Below are positions 1 through 5,456 of a DNA stretch of 6,282 bases, one piece after another. Positions within the stretch are counted from its first letter, which is position 1. Every line of letters begins with the position of its first letter. Source of the DNA: Acidobacteriaceae bacterium (GTDB lineage Bacteria; Acidobacteriota; Terriglobia; Terriglobales; Acidobacteriaceae); contig JASHUF010000149.1 of the NCBI GenBank assembly GCA_030040175.1, forward strand, positions 1 to 6,282. Reading direction: 5' to 3'. The notes under the pieces were generated by a model, which worked only from the letters and a program-made list of their open reading frames with translations, had not been told where the DNA came from and did not search any database. A program made the translations under genes and the position numbers.

Positions 1-3000
1 GCTGCCGTCACCCTCATTCCCAACGGCGGCCTCTTCAGTTCCAAGACAGCCCCAGCCATCGCTCCGGGAATCGCCATCGATTCGAGCAACAATCTGTATA
101 TCGAGGGCGGTTCCTGCGTGCTGATGTATCCCTACGCAGACTGGAGCCAATTGGCGAGCTTTACCGGATCGGGCGCAAATCCGGTGGTCACTTCCGCCAG
201 CGCCTGCGGCACCTCTGCGCCCACCTTTCTGAACCTCGGTTCCGGCGCCTACGCCTTGGGAATTGCGATTAACAACACGGGTACCCCGAGTCTCCTGGTC
301 GGGACAAGCTCGTCCTCAGGCAACAGCATTCTCAGCGTGCCCGTCACCGGCGCCTGGAGCGCCCCGGTGGCAGGGACGCCGGTTTCCGTCATCACCGGCA
401 TGGCCGGCCCCGCGATCTCGATTGCCGAGGATCCGTCCGGCAATATCTATTTTGTCGAAGTGGGTTCAGGCGCCCTGCCCGGTGCATTCGAAATTCCCGC
501 GGGACAAACGGGACTGGCTACGGATGCGAACCTGACGCCCATCGATTCGAGCCCTACGGTGACCGGCGTGGCCGCCGATAGCCAGGGCGATGTTTATATC
601 AGCGACAAGCAGAGCGGGGTCTCCTTGCTGCCCCAGGGGTTCACGCCGAGCACTTCCGCTTTGCTGCTGACCTCGCTGCCTGCCCAGGGCACCATCGCAT
701 TCAGCGGGAGCGGGCAATTGCTCGAGCCGAGTGCCGCATCGGTTGCGGGGGTCAGTGAAGTTGCCTTCAATGCAGCGGAATTCAGCTCGCTCGCGGTGGG
801 CGCCGCGACGCCCGCATCGGGCTCGGTGATCTTCAGCTTCAATAACGCCAAGGGCATCTCCCCGGTCACGATCGAGGTGCTGGAGGCCGGCAAAAGCAAT
901 CCCGATTTCGCCATTGCCAGCAGCAGCAGCGCTGCGAACTGCACAACTCAGGCTCAGGCTGGCTCTCTGCCCACAAATCCTCTGCCCTATCCCGCGAATG
1001 CGTCGTGCACGGTGAGCTTGACCTTCTCGCCGCAGACCACAGGCGCCGTCTCCGCCTTGTTGACCATGCTGGACGCCAACGGCAATCGGATCGCCTCTAT
1101 GCCTCTCAATGGAATCGGCGTGGGCGGAGCCGTGCAGGTTCTGCCTGGAGCGCAGTCTACGATTGGCGGGGGCCTGATGTCGCCTGACCAGATTGCCGTG
1201 GATGCAGCCGGAAATGTCTACGTGGCGGACTCCGGTCTGGGCGCGGTGGAGATGTATCCCGCAGGCTCGGGTGCAGGCGCAACGCCGGCAGACGTGGGCG
1301 AGAATTTGAAAGCCCCGACGGGCGTGGCCGTCGACGGAGCCGGCAACGTCTTCATCGCCGACAGCGGGAACGTCTTTGAAGTGCCGGAGACCGCCAGCGG
1401 CTTGAACTCGACGGGCCAGGTGACGCTGCAGAGCGGTCTCGGCGCCCATATCCGTTTGGCCGCCGATGGCCTTGGCGACCTGTACGTCTCCGACCTGGAC
1501 AACCAGAAAGTCTACGAGCTTGAGAATTGGAGCGCAGGCACGAACGCCGGCCTTCCGGCGATGCTCAACGCGCAAACCGTCGCTCTTTCCGGCGCCGCCT
1601 TCAGCACGCCGTCCACGATCGCCGTAGACTCTGAAAACAATCTTTACGTGGCCAACGGCGGCACGGTGTATGAAGTAACGCCGTCGGAGACCCAGACCCA
1701 GATTCTCACCGGTCTGAGCGGCGTTACTGGCCTGGCTGTCGATCCTTCGGGCTCCGTTTATGTTTCCGAGACCGGGAAGACGGTGCGCATTCCCGATGTA
1801 AGCGGGACACTCAAGCCGGCTTCGGAAACAACCGTGGCCGGCGGAGTTTCCAATCCTGCCTCCGTGGCCGTCGATTCGCTGGGCAACATCTATGTGGCCG
1901 ACGGCGGAGCGCTGGACGTGAACTTCACCGGCGCCAGCGCCTCGCTCAACTTCGGAACGTTGACCGCAGACCCCACGACCACCCCGCCGCCCGCCGGCTC
2001 GTCCGCCACGCAATCCGTCACCCTGCTGAACTACGGCAATGTGCCGCTGCAGGTGACCGGCTACAACAGCCCGCTCAACTATTTCGACCCCAGCCCCTCC
2101 GTGGCCGGCTACACCGAGGCCGACTTCACCGAGACAGCGGACACTTGTTCCGGAAACTCGATTCCCATCGACTCGACCTGTGCGGCGACCATTACCTTCA
2201 GCCCCGCGCCCGGCGACGGAGGCACGCTGACGGGCCAGGTCCTGATCGAGGGCAATGTGGGTAATTCGCCTGTGGGAGTCAACGGCACCGGCGTCGCCCC
2301 GGCGCTGGCCGGTACAACGACGGCCATGACGGCGAGCACCAAAGGCACCATTGAAGGGGTTCCGGTTTCTGTAACCGTAGCGCCCAATGCGGCCGGCGGT
2401 CCCGCACCCACGGGAACGGTCACCCTGACCGTGGTATACGGCAATAACGTGCCTCTCACCGATCCGTCGCTGCCTGCCAAGTATCAACTCACGGCCACGC
2501 TCAACGGCGGCACAGCTACGTTCGATCCCATAGCGTTGCCCATCGCGAGTTACACGTTCACGGCCCGGTTTAACGGCGACACCACATACGTCTACGCGAA
2601 CTCCAGCAACAGCGGGGCGGTTGCTGTAGCCACGCCCGTGCCGGTTACGCTCACCCAGCCGGCGGCCACGGCCTCGGGCCTGCCGGAGGTCTATACGCTC
2701 CCCTGCACCGCAGGCTCGCCTTCCAGTTGCACAACCTCGTATAACTACGACCAGCCCTCGGGCAATCCTCCCGGTTATCTTGTGCTCGCAGATGGTCAGA
2801 ACAACGAGGAAGACTACAACGAAGACTGGACAAATTGGGAATACACCTATCCGGTCACGATTGCGTCAGCGAGCGGCGATCCCATGGTGGCCACGGCCGT
2901 TTACAGCGCCGGTAAAGAAACGGGCTGGAACCTCGGGGCGGTGAACTACATCCAGGCGAATGGGCAATCCGTTTGCGGCTCCGCCGCCGGAAGCAAATCC

Positions 3001-4056
3001 ATTGTCAATGTGTCAACCACCACAGGAACCGTCGGAGAAGCGGATCTTGACCCCTCGTGCGTCGGCATCGATAACAGCAATGACACCATTCCCGATATCA
3101 TGACGTATTATTCCGTGACTCCTCAATATAGCGGAACCTATAACGACCTTGTCAGCGTCAATCCCAATTATGAGAACGCGGCCGGCCAGACCGTGAGTTT
3201 CTGGGCGCTGTCCCATCCCATGGTGCAGATCGGCGCCAGCCCGGCTTCCGTGAGTGTCTCTGCCGGATCGTCGGCGTCGACCGCGCTTACCATCACATCG
3301 ATCCTGGGATACGGGTATGCGGGGCGCACCGGCTCTGAGAACAACTACGCATTTCCACTGGACCTGCAGTGCCAGGGCCTGCCCGCTTATGCGACCTGCA
3401 CGTTCACTTATCCGGCGCCCAATCCGGCGGATCCGAATGCACCCGTCAATTTGACTTACAATCCCGTTCCCGATCCCAGCGATCCTCAAGGACTGCTCTG
3501 CACCACCAGCACAACGGCCGATCCTCAGTATTGCGCCGTCGACGTCGGTCCCAATCCCGGCACCATCAACGGGCGCTCCGGGAATCACGGCGGTTCGACG
3601 ACAACGCCCTGCAGCGCCATCGACGGGTGCCTTGGGCCGGGCACGGTGATCATGACCGTTACCACCAACGTATCTCCCGGAACCACGTCGTCGAAGCTCG
3701 AAAAGGACAGGGGAGCGATTGCCTTCGCAACCCTGTTGGGTCTGGGCATGTTCGGGATTGTGTTGCGCAGAAAAGCCGCGGGTTGGGAGCATTTTCTCAT
3801 GGTTCTATGCGTGTTGGCTTGCGGCGGCGCCCTCGCCGGAATCAGCGCGTGCACTACCAAGATTCTGGGTACGGAATCGACCGCCGCGGTTACGCCCTCG
3901 GGATCCTACTGGGTTACGGTGACGGCCGAGGCAACCGGGAGCCTTGCCGTGGCTTGCAGTAATGGACCCACGTGTATCAACGGAGAAGAATTGGTTACCG
4001 GGAGCGGAACCCAGATGTCTCTGCCCTTCACCGTCTACGTAACCGTTGATCAATAA
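1..4056 (+). CDS. Giant NHL-repeat / choice-of-anchor-D / Ig-like exported protein with C-terminal two-TM hairpin (5' truncated)
   Basis: Frame 1 is open from the first base to TAA at 4054-4056 (1351 residues), so the true start and any signal peptide lie upstream; the GTG at 118 is an internal codon inside an NHL-like repeat. Order of modules: three NHL-like strands (about nt 58-126, 403-500, 559-633; pattern GxAxDxxGNxYxxD); a choice-of-anchor-D/ASH-like domain (about 760-1130, ending LNGIGVGG); six better NHL repeats (about 1174-1935, e.g. IAVDAAGNVYVADSG); a second ASH-like domain (about 1936-2304, ending VNGTGVAP); a Big_3_5-type Ig-like repeat (about 2308-2637, with PTGTVTLTV and YTFTARFNGD); an unrecognised Cys-containing region (about 2638-3220); and a beta-rich segment (about 3225-3690, with ASPASVSVSAG and LQCQGLPAYATCTF). 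Then come TM1 (3712-3765), a short basic RRK loop, TM2 (3793-3849) and a final 68-residue beta-rich tail. NHL repeats normally fold as a beta-propeller for binding partners; no catalytic motif is seen. Likely an exported, membrane-anchored adhesion or binding protein; ligand unknown. No codon disruption was seen. Confidence 0.9.
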   Translation, partial: AAVTLIPNGGLFSSKTAPAIAPGIAIDSSNNLYIEGGSCVLMYPYADWSQLASFTGSGANPVVTSASACGTSAPTFLNLGSGAYALGIAINNTGTPSLLVGTSSSSGNSILSVPVTGAWSAPVAGTPVSVITGMAGPAISIAEDPSGNIYFVEVGSGALPGAFEIPAGQTGLATDANLTPIDSSPTVTGVAADSQGDVYISDKQSGVSLLPQGFTPSTSALLLTSLPAQGTIAFSGSGQLLEPSAASVAGVSEVAFNAAEFSSLAVGAATPASGSVIFSFNNAKGISPVTIEVLEAGKSNPDFAIASSSSAANCTTQAQAGSLPTNPLPYPANASCTVSLTFSPQTTGAVSALLTMLDANGNRIASMPLNGIGVGGAVQVLPGAQSTIGGGLMSPDQIAVDAAGNVYVADSGLGAVEMYPAGSGAGATPADVGENLKAPTGVAVDGAGNVFIADSGNVFEVPETASGLNSTGQVTLQSGLGAHIRLAADGLGDLYVSDLDNQKVYELENWSAGTNAGLPAMLNAQTVALSGAAFSTPSTIAVDSENNLYVANGGTVYEVTPSETQTQILTGLSGVTGLAVDPSGSVYVSETGKTVRIPDVSGTLKPASETTVAGGVSNPASVAVDSLGNIYVADGGALDVNFTGASASLNFGTLTADPTTTPPPAGSSATQSVTLLNYGNVPLQVTGYNSPLNYFDPSPSVAGYTEADFTETADTCSGNSIPIDSTCAATITFSPAPGDGGTLTGQVLIEGNVGNSPVGVNGTGVAPALAGTTTAMTASTKGTIEGVPVSVTVAPNAAGGPAPTGTVTLTVVYGNNVPLTDPSLPAKYQLTATLNGGTATFDPIALPIASYTFTARFNGDTTYVYANSSNSGAVAVATPVPVTLTQPAATASGLPEVYTLPCTAGSPSSCTTSYNYDQPSGNPPGYLVLADGQNNEEDYNEDWTNWEYTYPVTIASASGDPMVATAVYSAGKETGWNLGAVNYIQANGQSVCGSAAGSKSIVNVSTTTGTVGEADLDPSCVGIDNSNDTIPDIMTYYSVTPQYSGTYNDLVSVNPNYENAAGQTVSFWALSHPMVQIGASPASVSVSAGSSASTALTITSILGYGYAGRTGSENNYAFPLDLQCQGLPAYATCTFTYPAPNPADPNAPVNLTYNPVPDPSDPQGLLCTTSTTADPQYCAVDVGPNPGTINGRSGNHGGSTTTPCSAIDGCLGPGTVIMTVTTNVSPGTTSSKLEKDRGAIAFATLLGLGMFGIVLRRKAAGWEHFLMVLCVLACGGALAGISACTTKILGTESTAAVTPSGSYWVTVTAEATGSLAVACSNGPTCINGEELVTGSGTQMSLPFTVYVTVDQ
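3712..3849 (+). other. C-terminal transmembrane hairpin of the giant protein
   Basis: Two hydrophobic stretches occur here in the giant protein: GAIAFATLLGLGMFGIVL and, after RRKAAGWEH, FLMVLCVLACGGALAGISA. The basic RRK loop between them suggests, by the positive-inside rule, that the loop is cytoplasmic and that both the large N-terminal region and the last 68 residues lie outside the inner membrane. A helix followed by RRK resembles the ends of CTERM sorting signals, but here it is followed by a second helix and another beta-rich segment. The topology is inferred from composition only. Confidence 0.7.
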
Positions 4057-4099
4057 TGTCGGTCAATCATATCGACAACCGAAAGGCCGGGCGCGATGC

Positions 4100-4123
4100 G
4101 CGGGAGCGAAGCATCGCTCCCGC
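4100..4123. repeat. Perfect 10-bp inverted repeat with 4-nt loop, possible terminator or REP-like element
   Basis: GCGGGAGCGA (4100-4109) is followed by the loop AGCA and then by its exact reverse complement TCGCTCCCGC (4114-4123). It begins 43 bases after the stop codon of the giant protein gene. On the plus strand it is followed by CTTGGTTG rather than a clean T-run, so it fits a canonical intrinsic terminator only loosely. It could also be an mRNA 3'-end stabilising hairpin, a bidirectional terminator or a copy of a dispersed palindromic repeat. The hairpin is certain as sequence; its role is inferred. Confidence 0.6.
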
Positions 4124-4135
4124 TTGGTTGCATCC

Positions 4136-4190
4136 GGAGCCAGATGGAGGCATTTCTCCTTCGGGTCTGCGGCAATTCCCGGGCTCCTTT
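4136..4190 (+). terminator. Possible multi-stem terminator structure ending in TTTT
   Basis: GGAGCC at 4136-4141 can pair with GGCTCC at 4182-4187, which is followed at once by a T-run (4187-4191 region, CTTTTG). Inside this outer stem, GGAG (4146-4149) can pair with CTCC (4156-4159), and CGGG (4162-4165) with CCCG (4178-4181), giving a three-way shape. The stems are short and the T-run is only four bases long, so this is a weak secondary candidate for ending transcription of the giant protein gene. Confidence 0.25.
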
Positions 4191-4246
4191 TGACCTGTCT
4201 TGGTCTCGCGCCAGGTCGCCCCTCCCCGATGGCCGTGCCGGCTTGA

Positions 4247-4273
4247 TTAAAGCGGTTTCGCAATAAAGCCGCT
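4247..4273 (-). terminator. Probable rho-independent terminator of rfbD
   Basis: Read on the minus strand, AGCGG-C-TTT, a six-base loop, AAA and CCGCT form a stem with one bulged C, followed by TTAATC. It lies about 87 bases downstream of the rfbD stop codon. On the plus strand the same sequence is followed by GAGGAATG without a T-run, so termination of the minus-strand transcript fits better. The stem is of modest strength because of the bulge, and the T-tract is short. Confidence 0.4.
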
Positions 4274-4359
4274 GAGGAATGGCGTCCGCTCCAGCCTCGT
4301 GGATTCGGCGGAGGGCGGCAGAAAAAGCGCGAGAGGGAAGCAATTTCGGCCTGCTCGTC

Positions 4360-5328
4360 TCATGCGCGCGGGACTGCTCCCTCTTGCGCCGGCTGGTTGC
4401 GCAGAATCTCCATCGCTTCGTCCAGCCCGGTCTCCCACGAGCCGAGCTGCAGGCCGAAGCAGTCTCCGAGCTTGCCGTTGGAAAGGACGGAGTTGCTCGG
4501 GCGCGCGGCCGGCGTGGGGTGGTCCTTGGTCGCGATGGGGATCAGCTGCGGCGCTTGGATGTCGAGCTGGGAAGCGGCCAGCGCAAAGATCGCATCGGCA
4601 AATCCGAACCAGGAGGTCGAGCCCCCGCAGGTCATGTGGTAGAGGCCCGCCCACTCCTGCGCGTCGCCGAATCGGCCGGTGAGAACGCCGCCCACGATCA
4701 TCTGCGTGGCGCGCGCCAGGCCCATGGTGGTCGTCGGCGCGCCCACCTGGTCGTCCACAATGGAGAGCTTGTCGCGCTCCCGCGCCATGCGCAGCATGGT
4801 GAGCAGGAAGTTGTGGCCGTGCGGCCCGTAGACCCAGCTGGTGCGGAAGATGAGAAATTCGCCGCCGACGCTTTGTATTGCCTGCTCGCCCGCAAGCTTT
4901 GACAGGCCATAGGAATTGAGCGGCCTCGTTGGATCGGTCTCCACCCACGGCTCCGCCTTGCTGCCGTCGAAGACATAATCGGTGGAGTAGTGGACCAGCA
5001 GGGCATTCCGTCTGCGCGCCTCCTCGGCCAGGACGCGCGGGGCCTCGGCATTCACGGCGCGGGCAAGCTGCTTCTCGGTCTCGGCGCGGTCGACGGCCGT
5101 GTAGGCGGCCGCGTTCAGGATCACGTCCGGCTGCACGCGGCGCACGTAGGTGCGAAGCTGCTCGGGCTGCGCCAGGTCGACGAGGCTGCGGTCGGCGCCG
5201 AGGACGCTGCCGAATCCTTTGAAGACGCGGTAAAGTTCGCGGCCCAACTGGCCGCCCGCGCCGAGGATGAGCGTGCGCAAAGTGCTCTGCGGGCTATCTG
5301 TCGCGTCTTCGCCAACGAATTCGGTCAT
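4360..5328 (-). CDS. rfbD: dTDP-4-dehydrorhamnose reductase (RmlD/RfbD)
   Basis: This enzyme performs the last step of dTDP-L-rhamnose synthesis, the NAD(P)H-dependent reduction of dTDP-4-dehydro-L-rhamnose in the cytoplasm, supplying rhamnose for surface polysaccharide. The 322-residue product shows the extended short-chain dehydrogenase plan: nucleotide-binding GAGGQLG (residues 23-29), LNAAAYTAVDRAE (71-83), STDYVFDG (115-122), YGLSK (140-144), FRTSWVYGP (161-169), DDQVGAPT (192-199) and substrate-side RPSNSVL (276-282). The catalytic triad maps to Thr116, Tyr140 and Lys144, with the same 24- and 4-residue spacing as Thr104/Tyr128/Lys132 of Salmonella RmlD. I chose the ATG at 5328, although the open frame extends to 5490, because the upstream part is low-complexity and would overlap the start of the divergent gene. 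Even so, about 16 residues precede the Rossmann core, more than usual; a TTG at 5280 is an alternative start. No strong Shine-Dalgarno is seen. Other rml genes are not in view. Confidence 0.95.
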   Translation of the reverse strand: MTEFVGEDATDSPQSTLRTLILGAGGQLGRELYRVFKGFGSVLGADRSLVDLAQPEQLRTYVRRVQPDVILNAAAYTAVDRAETEKQLARAVNAEAPRVLAEEARRRNALLVHYSTDYVFDGSKAEPWVETDPTRPLNSYGLSKLAGEQAIQSVGGEFLIFRTSWVYGPHGHNFLLTMLRMARERDKLSIVDDQVGAPTTTMGLARATQMIVGGVLTGRFGDAQEWAGLYHMTCGGSTSWFGFADAIFALAASQLDIQAPQLIPIATKDHPTPAARPSNSVLSNGKLGDCFGLQLGSWETGLDEAMEILRNQPAQEGAVPRA

Positions 5329-5365
5329 GGCGGCCAATCCAGTGGTCGGGCCTGTGTCTTTGAGA

Positions 5366-5371
5366 ATTCTA
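5366..5371 (-). promoter_or_regulatory. Candidate -10 element for rfbD
   Basis: On the minus strand these bases read TAGAAT, five of six matches to TATAAT, 37 bases before the chosen rfbD ATG. The best -35 at 18 bases upstream is GCGACC, which matches TTGACA only at GAC. The sequence stands out as AT-rich in a GC-rich region, but this is a weak prediction. Confidence 0.3.
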
Positions 5372-5432
5372 ACCGGCTGCGGGGGCAGTGGTCGCGCAGA
5401 GCCGCGAGGTCGCGCGAAAATCCGATTCCCCG

Positions 5433-5438
5433 TACAAT
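5433..5438 (+). promoter_or_regulatory. Candidate -10 element for the cysteine desulfurase gene
   Basis: TACAAT matches the -10 consensus at five of six bases, but no -35 hexamer is recognisable upstream (the region is CG-rich). Transcription starting about seven bases downstream would begin inside the Shine-Dalgarno at 5443-5449, leaving a leader of only about 12 bases. The true promoter may therefore lie elsewhere in the intergenic region. Confidence 0.2.
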
Positions 5439-5440
5439 TT

Positions 5441-5449
5441 AAGGGAGAG
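5441..5449 (+). promoter_or_regulatory. Shine-Dalgarno of the cysteine desulfurase gene
   Basis: AAGGGAGAG lies about 8-9 bases before the ATG at 5457, a good purine-rich ribosome binding site. It supports 5457 as the start over the internal ATG codons at 5472 and later, together with the fact that the protein from 5457 begins in the family-typical way (YMDANATTPL). Confidence 0.75.
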
Positions 5450-5456
5450 CCTTGCC

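Larger units (their letters stand above)
4057..4359. other. Convergent intergenic region with inverted repeats, no credible gene
   Basis: This 303-bp stretch lies between the stop codon of the giant protein gene and the stop codon of rfbD, which is read from the opposite strand. Short open frames exist on both strands, but they lack a ribosome binding site and recognisable protein features. The region contains a perfect hairpin at 4100-4123, a possible multi-stem structure at 4136-4190 ending in four T, and a bulged hairpin at 4251-4273 that suits termination of the minus-strand gene. No tRNA, promoter or mobile-element end was recognised. Confidence 0.7.
5329..5456. promoter_or_regulatory. 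Divergent rfbD / cysteine desulfurase intergenic region
   Basis: These 128 bases separate the start codons of two divergently transcribed genes and must carry the upstream signals of both, unless rfbD starts further in. The clearest elements are a minus-strand TAGAAT (5366-5371) and a plus-strand TACAAT (5433-5438), each matching the -10 consensus at five of six bases. Neither has a convincing -35 hexamer at 16-18 bases. An 8-bp palindrome AGAATTCT (5363-5370) overlaps the minus-strand -10 candidate and could be an operator half or chance. No riboswitch or IscR-type site was recognised. Confidence 0.55.

Noticed and set aside
466..2487. 673-codon open frame on the minus strand, opposite the giant gene
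   Set aside because: It is in exact codon register with the plus-strand gene, so its stops correspond to TTA, CTA and TCA codons, which a GC-rich gene rarely uses. Its translation is Arg/Gly/His-rich with no family features, while the plus strand shows clear domains.
3712..3780. PEP-CTERM or GlyGly-CTERM sorting signal
   Set aside because: The helix plus RRK looks similar, but there is no PEP or GG motif before it and the protein continues with a second helix and 68 more residues.
3013..3792. 259-codon minus-strand open frame
   Set aside because: Antisense shadow of the same gene, rich in Arg and Gly, with no recognisable motif or ribosome binding site.
3838..3852. Lipobox-like AGISAC lipoprotein signal
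   Set aside because: It lies near the C-terminus inside the second helix of a long protein, not at a signal peptide. It would only matter if a separate start nearby existed, and no ribosome binding site supports the ATG at 3799 as one.
4046..4246. 66-codon plus-strand open frame in the convergent gap
   Set aside because: It overlaps the end of the giant gene and runs through the perfect hairpin; its product is Arg/Gly-rich without any recognisable feature, and there is no clear ribosome binding site.
4247..4948. 233-codon minus-strand open frame overlapping rfbD
   Set aside because: It runs in a different frame through the conserved RmlD C-terminal part; the translation is Arg/Pro/Ala-rich without motifs.
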